Assembly: GCA_907163375.1 (NCBI GenBank)
Contig: CAJQUW010015391.1
Span: 248,001-312,000, forward strand
Length of the DNA: 64,000 nt
DNA from: Prostheceraeus crozeri
Taxonomy: Eukaryota > Platyhelminthes > Polycladida > Euryleptidae
Reading direction: 5' to 3'
Shown: positions 47,040 to 59,100 of the stretch, piece after piece
Layout of the letters: each line of letters begins with the position of its first letter
Position numbering within the stretch: position 1 is the stretch's first letter
Translations under genes and position numbers: made by a program
The notes under the pieces: generated by a model
Told to the model about the DNA's origin: nothing
The model's input: the letters and a program-made list of their open reading frames with translations, nothing else
Databases searched by the model: none

Positions 47040-47110
47040 GATCCCCGGTGCAGATGAACTTATCAACAAGGATCGAAAATATCCACGTCGGGTTCATCAA
47101 TGGCGGCCTG
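47040..47110 (+). CDS. Candidate exon 3: beta-strand region of ligand-binding domain
   Basis: Acceptor CTGATCTTGCAG and perfect donor CTG|GTAAGTC enclose 71 bases. Taking two bases to finish exon 2's codon (G+GA = Gly), the frame reads SPVQMNLSTRIENIHV then GFINGGL and ends exactly on a codon. The PV.(V/M).L..R...I pattern after a polar loop matches the second part of Cys-loop receptor N-terminal domains, where PVxVxxxLxxxxIxxxxE is typical. A second open phase (IPGADELINKDRKYPRRV...) exists but does not fit exon 2. Expected later exons, such as the WxDxRL strand and the Cys loop, were not found downstream in the window. Confidence 0.6.
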
Positions 47111-48810
47111 GTAAGTCAAGAGAATGTGCACAGCATCATGTAATCTTGTCCTCTTTCTATCATCATCCTTCATTTCCTTACACGTCATTAATCAACTTTC
47201 CTTCATGTGATGTATCTTCTTAACTCTACATTAAACCCATCAATCCTCATAAATGATTCATAAATTGCAATCGTAGAATTTCCCACCTAACAGCATTATA
47301 AACTAACAGTTGTTGCAATTCTGTCCGATTATAATTAAGAATACATAAAGATTTCCCATCAGTTTTTACACTACCTGCGTCCTCTAATCCATGTTGTTTT
47401 GTTACTATTCTCATGAAGTTTCCCAGTTTGATTTTTCTAATTTTCATCATTCATTTTATATACTACAGACAAAATGCGTTTCTCCCTAATACAAAGATAA
47501 CGTCTGTGCAGAATCTGCTTTTATTGCAAATATTATTTGACGGCTTGATTTGTCTTCATTCTAGCATCAGAGCACGCAAACATCAAACTTTAACTTTTGA
47601 TAACTAAAATTCTCAAAAGTTACATTTTTATAGGGTTTCATGAAATTTAGGTACTAATGAACGCCCTAATGTACCCCCTCCCCACGTCTTCAAATTAGTC
47701 TGAAATCGGGGGAAATGCCAAAAATGTCACAAGACTTCAGATACGCATAGTGAAGGATATTTTCTAACCAGAGTACAATATGTGCAACTCGGACAAGCGC
47801 TTTTTGAATGAGAAAGGATAACTTGAAGGGTCGCGATGTTGGCCGCTTGGCCTGACTTCATCTGTTCGACCACCCTTGTGTGCATTGTTATCTCTACGTC
47901 TTGGTCTAATAGGCTGCAATTTAAAAACTTCCCAAGACTTCTACCACGTCCGTTTCCACACCTTCTCTTAAGTTGAGCATGTTAGTGTGAGGGATGTTGC
48001 CGAGGTTAGCATCACTTCGCGAACTGTCGCGTAATGAATCGGCATATCCTAACTATCATATGCTCAGACGATGAGATCAGATCTAGGGATTCCAAAAGCC
48101 ATAATGCCTCAGTACCAGAATCCCAGGATTGAGTATAGAATCGCAATATATCATAGATTGCATGTCAATAATATTGTATCCCTGGTTGCGGGATTAGCAG
48201 AAACTCGGCATTGCCAAGAGTCGCTTTGCTTACAAAGAGTATCGGGATGACTGAAAGTGTATTCCGGTTCAATCACTAATTAATAATGGTGACGTTGAGT
48301 TACAGTGGACAATAGCAAATTTGTGACTTTTGATGATCACGAGATTCGGGATTGGTAGAGTGGAGACCCAGCATTAGAGTCTTTCTACAAAATCTCGACT
48401 TTTCTTAATCCCGAGATTCGGGATTGCATACGAGATTGACAAAATATTAGTATGCCAGCCGCGAGTAAAATGGAAAATTATCAATCAAACTAACAAATAC
48501 ATAACTTTAAACGTTTGCTCCATGCATTATATTAGCAGATTGGGATTCCATAGCCCGAAGAAACCCAATCTCGGGATTGGGAGATTGGAGAATCTAATAT
48601 ATACTTATTATACGGTATGTTCCTAGAATTTTCCTAGACTTTTCCTAGTTAGAGGAATTTTCCTAGACTACTCAGTCACGGGATTCGCTAGATCCCGAGA
48701 TTGGATTTTTACTAGAGGCAAATAACGTAATCAAAAAAAATTTGGTCTAGTGAGCAGCTTCCTCCTTAAAGATCTCAATCGCGAGTTTGACTTAATTCAA
48801 TTAAATAAAG
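47111..48810. other. Start of intron 3; region rich in CGGGATT motifs
   Basis: No exon found. From about 48060 to 48710 short motifs GGGATT, AATCCCGAGATT and GAGATTGG recur on both strands (near 48092, 48120, 48190, 48347, 48404, 48545, 48572, 48680 and 48692), far more often than elsewhere in the window. Confidence 0.45.
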
Positions 48811-48845
48811 CAGAGTTGTCCATGGATATGGGGCCTTATGGGAGG

Positions 48846-48935
48846 GCCCATGGGCCAGCGAGCCCATGGGCCTGGGATGGGCCTGGGACGGGAAGTTCGG
48901 CCCATGGGCCATGTGGGTTCCCAATGGGCCGAGAA
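48846..48935 (+). repeat. GGCCCATGGG motif cluster
   Basis: At least five copies of an ATGGGCC / GGCCCAT core, several as full palindromes, in 90 bp. It is very GC-rich against its flanks. It forces Gly/Pro/His-rich chance frames on both strands, which are not called as genes. Confidence 0.75.
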
Positions 48936-49527
48936 ATTTTTCAATATAGACCCTAGAATCAATGTTCGAAATATGTTTTATAATGTTTTTCAACATTTTG
49001 ATGTCTTACAGATCAATGGTAACAAACAAGAGAATGCAGCTTTGATATTTTTTGTTGATGTTGGACTTCTAAGTTGCATTGTAGGCCCCTAACACACAGA
49101 ACAAGTTAGCATTCAGTGCAACGCGATAGTTTTTAACTGCAGCAACAATTGACAGCATAGAAGTAGAAAAGATGTTTGGCAGCCACAAGTCCATCACCAT
49201 CAGCAACCTGCAATTTCCATTCATAGAAGTAGAAGACGGTGAAGGCCAACCTCATATTCGATTGCTTTAATGATAGTGTAGCACCTGTTTCTGTTTACTT
49301 CCGTAACTCAGCGTTCACTGCAGACAGTTGACTGCAGGTGCAGGGGCAAGAAGCGTTAGCAAACACATTGGTTTAATGAGAAAAATGGAATGTTTGCACA
49401 TTAATGGCTGCAACTTCTGAGTTAGGCCTACTGGACTGATTGACTCAATATTTGAGATTCTGATGATTCAGGGCATGGGGATCATTTCATGTAGCCTATT
49501 CATTTCACATACAAATTCTCAATATTG

Positions 49528-49618
49528 AAAAAGTTAGTCAGATCACACATTTTAGTAAACCGATGAAATTCGTGGTAATTTTGCGGTTTACTAAAATGTG
49601 TGATCTGACTAACTTTTT
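49528..49618. repeat. Perfect 35-bp inverted repeat with 21-base loop
   Basis: AAAAAGTTAGTCAGATCACA... (49528-49562) is matched base for base by its complement at 49584-49618, around a 21-base spacer. After one mismatch four more pairs form outside. It is the cleanest small hairpin in the window. Confidence 0.9.
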
Positions 49619-50960
49619 GAATAAAGAGAATTTCTAGGTGACATGAATAAATAAAATAATCATCATACCCCGAACCATATGTGTTTCAAATATGAAATTA
49701 TTTGGGCCACTAATTCAGAAGTTAAGAGATGTTTAAATACAAAATCTATTGTTGTTCACCACTGAAGCAATGTGACAATATGTGCTCCTCAGACACTAAG
49801 ACAGTCTGCTGCAGAATTTTGTGTTAGACGTAAACAATGCACGCTTTCAACGGGAAAATCGAATCGATATCAACGAAATCGATATCGATGAATGTCTGAT
49901 AGAAAATCTAGCAAATGAGTGATAGTCATTTGTAACTGACGCTGATGTTTGCATACCATTTTCTAGGATTGTTTGTCTACCGTGCGATTTTGTTTGTTGA
50001 GCCGTAATTCCATAAATTTGCGAGTTGAAATTATAAAATAAAGTCTTGAAAAAATTGTGATGCTGATGTTGGTAATTCTTTTAACTATTCTTATAACATA
50101 CACTTTTGTTTATTTTGTTTCACAGAGTTGCGATCAATAGATGAAATAATAAAACGTATAGATAAAATTATGCAGACGTTTAGAAATCATATGAAATCGC
50201 AGTCATGTGCAAAGCAAAGTGTTTAAAACAATGATGTGTTTTTCACAGTGATATATTGATTGTCTTTTTCAATTTACGGAATTGATTTTTATAAACATAC
50301 CAATGGTAGGAGACAACATGGCCAATATAGGCCTATTCATAAGCTTATCATTTTCGCTTCATTAAATTTGTGAATATTTCAACTCTAATTCATAATAGCC
50401 AATGAATATACAAGTAGGCTACCTAAAGTACATGTACGTTGTAGCTACACGTAGACTAGCTTTGAGGTAAAGAACGATGCTTCATTAATCAGCTAGATCT
50501 AATCATGCTAATAATTTCAAAGCAATATGCTACTTATATGACTTTCAATCTTTTGAAATACACAATTTTTTACGTATTTTATTAATTTCATCTAATACAA
50601 TGATACACACTTATAGTGCATGCCAAACATTATATGATCAGCGAAATAGGCCTAGCAGTTACAAAGCACTATAATCAGACTAAACTAGGCTGAGTTTCTA
50701 ATAACTAGGGCTTATAGTTCAATAGTAAACAGCATATGCTTAATCTTAACACAGTAATGCTTGCTTAAAAAGGGTGCGTACAGGAGGCATAAGCTACGTG
50801 TAGAAACTATCAGTATGACACGAAGCTGTTGAAAATTAATACCGGTACTTAAAAGTCAGTGGGCCCGTGTGATTCCCATGGGTCGAAAACTAAATTTCCT
50901 CGTGGGATGGGATGGGCCTGGGAATGAAAAAGTCGTCCCATGGACAACCATGAAATAAAG

Positions 50961-53306
50961 TCATCGGACAAAATCAAAAAGTGACGGCCTGATAATTGTT
51001 ATGTTTTTACTCATCATCACTTTTATTGTACCGGCTGGCATAAATTGGCGCATTAGCCTTGTATACCTACTCGAGGAGAGTCAGTTTTGATTTATCTCAT
51101 TTCCTATTGTGAGGTGGAAAGGCTTTCATGCTGAATACATCCGACAGATATACGTTAATAGAAGCGGTATTGAATTGATAGAACGATAAAGTCATCTTCA
51201 TAAACCGCAGTGAATACACTGTTATCCCATAGTTACATCGTCATTGGTCAATCCACTTCGATTGCAACTCAATCTCATTCCTGATAGAATTGTGTGCACA
51301 ACTACTCGAGCAGTTATGTAACAGATATGAAGCAGTTTAAAGAGATCATCTACTACACCGTCAAATGTTCCCCATGGATGACTGCAAATTTGTATAGTCG
51401 CAGATAAATGCACTGCATGTTTGCGGAAACGGTGATTGTCCGAGGATATTCGGAAGTGACGAATTAGCTGTTGATCAACACTTCTTGAAATGCGGAACGT
51501 TATGCAAATGCAGACACTGTCACAAAATGAGATAAAAAAGATGAAGTTCGTCTACAGTGCACGTCAGAATAATCGGCGGAATAGGCGTAAGGAAGCTAGA
51601 TGAGGAAATTCATTCGAATTTTCATAGCCGCAGTGACTGAACGGCCTTGTCGTCGCGGTACTTACATTTAAAGGAACACTTTAAATTTCGCTGTTATGAA
51701 AGTGTCATTAGAATGTGATGGTTCGTCATTTTCCTTCGAATCCGGAACATCATCTAATTAAACAGATAATGCCAACTTTCAAGATTGAGAATCCAAGCAT
51801 CTTATTTTTCCAAACTTGACAGAAGACGGATTCTTACGAGACTGATGGACCATAGATTCGATTGCCGACCATGTCCCGGGATTGTATGATATTCTATTCC
51901 CCAGAGGCAGTTGAAGACATTGTATTTTCTTTTCCCCTCCCCACTCCCCCATATAATTTGCTGACTAGAAAAAGGAAATCAGAAAACCGCTCTTACTTAA
52001 TTTCCCCCTTGTAAAAGAAAGGCAGGTAGATTCTGCTTGAAGCCACAGTTAAAGCCACTAAATCAATCTAAATCTTAACAGAATCTAGAATCTCAGCATT
52101 GGATCCTTAGGCCGAATCTTGTTAAAAAAGATGAATAAGGGGGAAATTAATAGCATGGAAAGTAACAGTCAACTTCCAAAAATTGCAACTGTTTTCCTCC
52201 CGAAGATTCTAAGCTACTAGGCCCTCCGACAAGAAAAATGAGAGAAGGGAAAGTAAAAAGAGTAACACCGGTCTTCTGCACTTGTCAACTGACGCTTAAA
52301 GCATTATTAATTCCTATTGTTTCAAATAATTAATCAAAACAGACATTGATACAACACACGAACATTTATCGTCAAGCAAGTTACAGGACACATCATCAAT
52401 GATAACAACCGTTCACGTGGACAGACATCACAATAAAAATTCTCTGTAGACTCGAAAGACCTTGCTATTCTGACATGAAATAATAGGCGTACGATGATGA
52501 CAAATAGAAATTCAATGAAGAAAGAAGTTCAAAGTGGCAAACGACTCAAATCAACTCAGATAACGTTTGAAGACCAGTATAGTTCGATTCATCTTGCTTC
52601 GATTCACACGAGTCTGCATATAGAATTTTAATGCGATGAACTTCGTCCCTGTAAAGTGTTGTCATCTCTGCTAATGTTCCTTTTCATTTTCTTGACGATA
52701 GACACCTGTGGTAATTGAAAGATATCGAGGAAAGAAATTTATCGAAGCAAAAATCATATATTCATGGTATTGCTATCTGCGGTGGTATAGATGACCGCAG
52801 AGGCGTTTTGATACAGCTATGTTGCTAATATGTAGCTAGACATGTTCTTGAGCACATCGTTGCTTTTTTGTCGTTGTTCATCACAGTCAATGTTGAAAAC
52901 CGGCCATCATTATTGAAACTATTCCAAGCGCCTGTAACTATATGCACATGAAAAATGTTTATTTCAGCCCGTGATCAAGTTTAAGCTACAGTGCAGAACA
53001 GTTTAATTTAAATTTAGATTTTTGTTCTCAAACAATAAAATCAACTGATTTGGTGATGAATATGCTCAAAACAAGTTCTTAAAAGGCCCTTGGGTCATGA
53101 CCCTTTATATTAGAGATGAATCTTGTAATCTTCACAATTTCTACAGCTCGTGTCATCCATTCAGCTGTTACGCTATGGAAATAATTTTCGGAAACATAAC
53201 CTATTTCGAGAACGCTCATAATTGCAAAAACAAAACCTCTTAATTTTAGAATTCATTGGACTACTTCACAAAATGTCCTTTTATGATGTCTGCTTCTCTC
53301 GTTAGA
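50961..53306. other. Stretch without recognisable genes
   Basis: AT-rich. The minus frame at 51222-51413 has no domain. Confidence 0.45.
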
Positions 53307-53489
53307 TCGCCGTCTATTTGTTTGGCAATTGATGGAAATTCAAGATCGAGGTGAAGACAAAAACTTGGAAAATGAATCATTCTCACTGTTTGCGCTAGAA
53401 AATGGAGAGAAAATTAAAACTGTTTCAGGCACACTCCGTCAAACTCCTGCGCAATTCAGTAGGCAAATTCTTGAGTCGCTAAGAGGTTA
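53307..53489 (+). other. Open frame of uncertain status
   Basis: A stop-free run of about 60 codons reads RRLFVWQLMEIQDRGEDKN... and ends LLESLRG-like at a TAG (actual end ILESLRG). It follows CTCGTTAG, a poor acceptor, and ends near AGAG|GTTAGA, a weak donor. Composition is balanced and protein-like, but there is no domain and no link to the receptor exons. It may be chance. Confidence 0.2.
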
Positions 53490-54539
53490 GAATACTGTGC
53501 CGCTTGACACGAGTTTTCTAATCATTTTCAATCAGACATCAGAAATAATGATGATTCACTTTTTCTCATTTTCTACAATCATCGCGGCGATGAAAATATT
53601 TAAAGGACACAAAACTACTCTCCGATCTATTTAATTCACTTCATGTCGATACCGATCGAGTTCCCATTTTCTTAGTGATACAATGTAGCGCTTTCATAAC
53701 TTTTATTCAATTTACTGAGGAAGTAGAAGGTGAATTTAATGCGGGAACACGAAAAGCGGTACTTTTTGCTGTCAAGTAAAATGATGCATTTTCTGTGACA
53801 CGCGGGAAATTTGAAATCAGCCTATGAGTCATCACTTCGAGTACTAAGAAATGACAGCTAATGATGTATTCTGTGGGAACATCATTAGCGACGGACAGTT
53901 AGTGGATCGCTGCTGTCAATTCTCAGAGATGCCAATGTGTGCATTGGCTAAGAAATAATTGATGACATGAGAGGACAATATACAAAATTTCCGTTTCTGC
54001 CTCATTGCCAAAAGCAGTGCTCTATTAAAGCAAAGGGTCAACTGAAACATGAAAATGGCACTTAAAAAGCAATATGATTTGTCCATCATCTGACCGATTG
54101 CAGAGGATTCTGTTTTGTCGAAATGATTCTTCCGCGAATGGAATATTATATATGATCGTGAGAGTTTTTTTGAAGGTTTGATCAAGGATGGCTAATGTAT
54201 AAACAGAGATTGCAAAAAAAAGAAGTAAAAATGAATTGTAGTTAATTCTTGTAAGACTGTAAGTTAATAATTACATTTAGTTGACTTTTAATTAGTAAGA
54301 TCACAGAATCGTGCCTTGGTCATTTTTCTTGCTATTTGCCATGCTTCTCACATGACTTCTGCATGTCCTGGCTCCAAGTTGAGAGCTGATGGTTGATCAA
54401 TTTCTGAGGTGAAAAGACGGCAATGTCTCACTTCTAAAGAGAGTGAAGTACATAGAGGTTCTCGCCAATTCGCCAATAAAATTGCATTGAAAACATGATC
54501 GAGGCCTCCCTATGATCAAAAGTCACAATGTGCGGCCCT
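53490..54539. other. Stretch without recognisable genes
   Basis: The minus frame 53916-54185 (89 codons) has no domain. Nothing else seen. Confidence 0.4.
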
Positions 54540-55005
54540 CTCTTCTGAGGGAGCTCTCTCTTCGATGCGAGACTTGGACACTCACAGCAGAGCTGGAAAG
54601 AAAGGCAGACGCTTTCGACCACAAGTGCTTCAGGAAACTTTTGGGAATTTCACATCGAACGGAAAGCAAATGAATATATGAGGAAACAAGGCATCTTGTA
54701 CGCTGGCGAGCGAGAGCCCCTCTTTTCTATAGTTAAGTAAAGAAGATTCGCCTGGCTTTGACATGCTTGTTGGCATGACTCCTTGTCGAAGACTATCTTA
54801 CAAGGAGCCGTAGAAGGGCAACAACAAAGAGGAAGACCGGGCAAATCTTGGATTGTGAGAGAATGGACGACGAAACCGGTTTGTCAGCTGCTGCGCCTAC
54901 GCGAGGACCGGTCAGGCTGGAGAGCATTGGTGAACGTATCCATCACATCATCCCAATCAACATCTATGACGTTCATGACAAAGGTGGAAACCGGCTCAAG
55001 GCACG
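54540..55005 (+). pseudogene. LINE 3' end, broken
   Basis: The + strand, across frames, gives ETWTLTAELERKADAFDHKC, FRKLLGIS, then RRFAWL, KTILQGAVEGQQQRGRPGKS and LLRLREDRSGWRALV. This follows the standard C-terminal order of one LINE group: CETWTLxxxLERxIxAFExKCxRxLLxIS, RRKLxWFGHV, (L)xKTILQGxVxGxRxRGRPxxxW, DRxxWRxxV. The GHV block has decayed and at least two frame changes occur. It belongs to the same broad group as the fragment at 31769-32440. Confidence 0.8.
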
Positions 55006-55216
55006 GAATCTTCTGATCTTGTGAACAGAATTCTTGTTTTTGAAGATAATGTCATCATACACACAAACGGATGCAACGTACGAGTGAGCTTCGTTTCTTG
55101 TCATGTATGGACTCGCATTTTCACTCTTTCCTACAGTGACGGTGGACCTTTACTTGTAGATGCATGCGAATGCGTGAGTAGCTGTTGTAAATTAAACACG
55201 AACATGGTGATAGCCA

Positions 55217-56166
55217 GGGCGCAATGCTTTTGCGCCACAATTTCTGATTATGCAATTGAGAAATGATACTTTTACGCCACAACGTCTTCAAACCACAACA
55301 CATTTGCGCCACAGTAAGCCATGCATTTGCGCCATCTCTATTAGTTGGCAGTATTTCAAGTAGAAGTTATCATATTAAATGCTTAATTAACTGTGTTTCA
55401 ACTATGACATCAACTACACCGGTGTTTTCCGTTCTTGATATGGAAAATTGACGTAAATGCGACATGTTTATGTATTTGGAATTACATTACATAATATGAA
55501 AACACACCCAATATCTTGCGATAAAAAACATAGCACAAAAAGTCAAACATGTGGCCGGCAGTTTTACTAAGGTAAAAGTCTCTATCTCACCAGCATTTCG
55601 ACGGTTGATATAGTCTTGGTTTCGCTGAATTTTGTCTTGGTATGCCACTTTCCCCTGTGTGACGCCTCTAATTTTCGCCGATACAGCAGCTTGGAACTTA
55701 ATTAAAACATCCAATCCATCAAAATGAATAAATTTGGATGGGATGAATGGAATTCTTGGTTGAAATGAGCATTGAATGATTCGCATCCATTGTTGGTGCG
55801 CAGACATGCCTCACCTAATGCCCAAAGATTTGGAGGATATTGACTGTGGCTGTCAATAAAATGTTCGATGACATAATCAGCGAATTCGATGTACTTCTGG
55901 CAGGCGGGAATTATCGCAAAGAGATCGTCAGTGAAGCAGTCTGACACTTCCTCAGGTCGCAGAAACGGGTGCCTAAAGAAGCATGACAATCATTTCGAAA
56001 TCTCACTGTCATTGTCGTTATGCACGGATAGTCCAAGTTTGTGAATTTTGAACATTGACATAACAAATGACCATTCTTATGATGATTAAGCAAAGAGAAA
56101 TTTGGCACAAATGCGTTGTCGGTTTGGCGCAAAAGCATTGCCAAGTGGCGCAAATACAAAAGTCCC
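55217..56166 (-). mobile_element. MULE DNA transposon, 950 bp, internally deleted
   Basis: Ends read GGGCGCAATGC and GGGACTTTTGT, then both continue TTTGCGCCAC in the same register (22-bp ends). An exact 8-bp duplication GATAGCCA flanks it (55209-55216 and 56167-56174). Both ends carry extra TTTGCGCCA repeats, dense at 55230-55340 and 56098-56155. Minus-strand transposase remains lie inside. Long repeat-rich ends and an 8-9-bp duplication fit Mutator-like elements. Confidence 0.8.
55530..55989 (-). pseudogene. MULE transposase C-terminal half
   Basis: The minus frame 55989-55702 contains PEEVSDCFTDDLFAIIP, FADYVIEHFIDSH, then LWALGEACLRTNNGCESFNA and HFNQEFHSSHPNLFILMD. This matches the conserved C-terminal block of animal MULE transposases (LWN...RTNNxxEGWHxxF....HPxxWxF). 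The reading continues in another frame (55487-55807) as GLDVLIKFQAAVSAKIRGVT, so one frameshift separates them. The N-terminal half with the DDE catalytic core is absent, so the copy is inactive. Confidence 0.75.
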
Positions 56167-56174
56167 GATAGCCA

Positions 56175-59100
56175 ATCAGTCATAATTAGCAAGTCAATCA
56201 ACGATTTCATGAAGACGAGCGCATATCAAACACCCAAGAAGTTCGATATTCGCGAGTTAAGTTGGTCACGTGATATATTACTTTTGCTTCTAAGATTTGA
56301 ACTTCTCTTTCCTTAAAGCTCAGTATATCGAATGCTTTGGGATGATAATTAATAAATGATGCTTTCTATCATTTTACACGGCTTCACATATTGCATTGGT
56401 GGGTAAAAATACAAGATTTCAATATTTTGATATTGAAATTGCAATAGGGGTACTATGTATATAACCATTCACACCAATATGCCCATACAAGCGTCTGAAC
56501 GACAATCATCGAAGTTATGTCCGAGATTTAGTAATTAAGTAGACTACTATGTGGAGGCCCCAGCTAACTAGTGTTTTTTATCATCTCCGTCATGCCTTCT
56601 TGAACAATGCAGGTCGAAATTCGCAACTCTGACTGTTGTTCAGTGTATGAACAACCCATAGAGTAAGCATGTAGAGTCGACTCAAAAAGTATCTGTATGC
56701 AGTGAAAATTTTTGTATGAAAAGATTCAGTTTTTACGGAGATTACGTTCCTGTGGTCCAAAAAATCATTTGAGCAGCTAAAATTTTTCAAATTTATATAC
56801 TACCGACATGAAGCCCTTTTACAAGTAGTTTGAAACAAGTTGGATATCAAAAGGAGTGAATATTCGCTAACAAGCATCTTAATTAAGCGTAAATGCTGAT
56901 GATGATCTAGGAAATTTCATAAACCACATTATAATGTAAGTTCCTGCAAGCCTTCAAGGAAAAGTTGAGATCTCATGTTTTTAATTCAATTTTCAGCGGC
57001 ATGATTTTATCATTCACAAGGCGTCATTTCTTGAATATGAATAGTGATGTGGACCCATTTACATCTTTTAAAGTTAATTATGATCAGTTTATATGATTAT
57101 GACGCTGTTTGTTAGTGGCAGGTAGTTTGTGATATGATCACGCTTAGGAAAATAATCTTATTATAATAAAGCTGAGCTTTTAGTTATGGTAACCCATCGA
57201 ATAGCCAATTTAACAAACTATATTGATTCTACAAATTGACGTGACATGGAGGATTTGTGGAATACTATTCCTTATTCTGTATTGCTATCATGATCAGTCA
57301 AATTCGTGTTAATTTCTCCAAAAGTGTAGAAATTTGCATATCTCACAGGTGGTGCCTGGTCTCGACTCATGTTCATTTAATGAAATCGAAACTGCATGCA
57401 CATTGAGGATTTAATAAATGCTGAGTTGTCACTCTACCTAATATACCTACTCTATGGAACAAGCATTTTATGTGTGTCTTAGAAAATGGCAACCTATCAC
57501 AGAAGCTGTAGATCTTTCGCAGCAATGATCCACAGATTTGAGCTCATTCATTTATTTTTCATAATTGCGCACGTTGAGATGTAAGCGGATTACACAAGAA
57601 ATTGCAAACTCTTGCAATGATATTTTAAAAAACTTTCTGAATTCATTAATTTCTGTTTTAATGTCGTTTTTCTGTTTGTGAACACGTGCAATTCCAGTGT
57701 GTATTCGAAGACATATAATCATTAGTTATCGCAACATCAGTACTACAGTGAAGAGATTTCTCATTCGAAATAAACATACATCGGCTAATTTGTTTCGCCA
57801 ACAGGGGTCCACATGAAGTAGTGATATCTGTCACTTCTTTAACCATTATGGTACTAAAACGTTAACTTTTTACATGTCTTGCTGAGAAGTCGACGACATT
57901 CATGGCGTCTTTACGATCATGTCTTTTGAGAATTGGCCCTGTGTGGACATTTATGATCTGAGAAACGAATAGAAGTGCGTTATGAAGTCATCGATGGATG
58001 ATGACATTTTTGACCTTATCGCACCGTAAATATTCCCGCGTTAAATTTTGACATTTTCACTAATTTCCAGACGAAAAATTGATAACACCTCCAAAACTTG
58101 TGAAATCTATTTACTCAGCGTGAACACGATCACACTAAAAAGTCCAGTGACTCAGTTCCAGTTCAGTTTAAGTGATGATTAACAGAATATCATCCCAAAT
58201 GACTTTATGGCGCATGAACACGTCTCGTTTCCTTTAGGCATTAATACAGTCCAACGCTTTATGGTTCAAAAGTCATCATCTAGTAACAGGATCAGCAACT
58301 GATAAACACGATTGTATAAATGGTGTGTTAATATTGTCAGCAAAATATAATGTCAACTTTATGAATCATGATTTTTAGAAAAATCTACCATGCGGGATAT
58401 CAGATAAATATTGATGTATGGAAAACTTGTTTTCCCAGAGGAGATATATCTCTCCTGTGATACGAAGCATATTTTTTATACAACGAATTTCCATCCTTAT
58501 TATAGCTCATAAACAAGTGGGAAGATATTGATGCCAATGAATATATAAGGATGGATTCAGTGAGCAGGCGTTGAATCGTTTTATTCAGATTCTCGCATCA
58601 ATGGAGAACTGTTCAAAAAAAATAAAACTATGACCTGCCCAAGTAATAGGACACTAAATTTTTAAAAGTTCCCGTTATTCAGCCAACTATTCCGCATAAA
58701 TCAACCGACTATTTCAATGTGAGTTGGAGCAGGTGGTTCAAGGAAAAAGATTTCTGTCTGAAAAACTGGATCGGAGTCAATTTGATTACCAAAGGACTGA
58801 TCCGATCCCGTGCCGATAATCAACCATATCCATGTAGAGCAATGTAATACATCGATATCCATGAGGGGGAGGGTCGATTCTATCCCTCCTATTGCTTGGA
58901 ATCACATGAAATTCACGGTCCAAGATATTTCATGTGTGAAATTTCTAGTGGTGTTCATCTTCGTGCTATTATAGCTATTCAAACATTAAAATCAACCACA
59001 TTGACTTATTTAATTTAGCAAATCTCCTTGATGGCTGCTATACGGTCTTGCAAAAGTTCCCGCACACCTTGAGAAAATCACAGCTAGTGGCCACTCTAGA

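Larger units (their letters stand above)
48811..50952. mobile_element. hAT-like element, 2.1 kb, no intact transposase
   Basis: Terminal inverted repeats are CAGAGTTGTCCATGG (48811-48825) and CATGGTTGTCCATGG read inward from 50952 (13 of 15 match). An exact 8-bp duplication AAATAAAG flanks it (48803-48810 and 50953-50960). Inside each end lie repeated GGCCCATGGG / ATGGGCCTGGG motifs, dense at 48846-48935 and sparser at 50862-50925, like the subterminal binding repeats of hAT elements. No transposase was recognised in the 1.8-kb interior, which also holds a perfect hairpin at 49528-49618. Confidence 0.7.

Noticed and set aside
48750-49092. Gly/His/Pro-rich frames on both strands
   Set aside because: They arise from the GGCCCATGGG motif cluster of the hAT-like element.
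58690-58850. Frame with VSWSRWFKEKDF considered as a missing receptor exon
   Set aside because: Wrong motif order for a Cys-loop domain and no good acceptor or donor.
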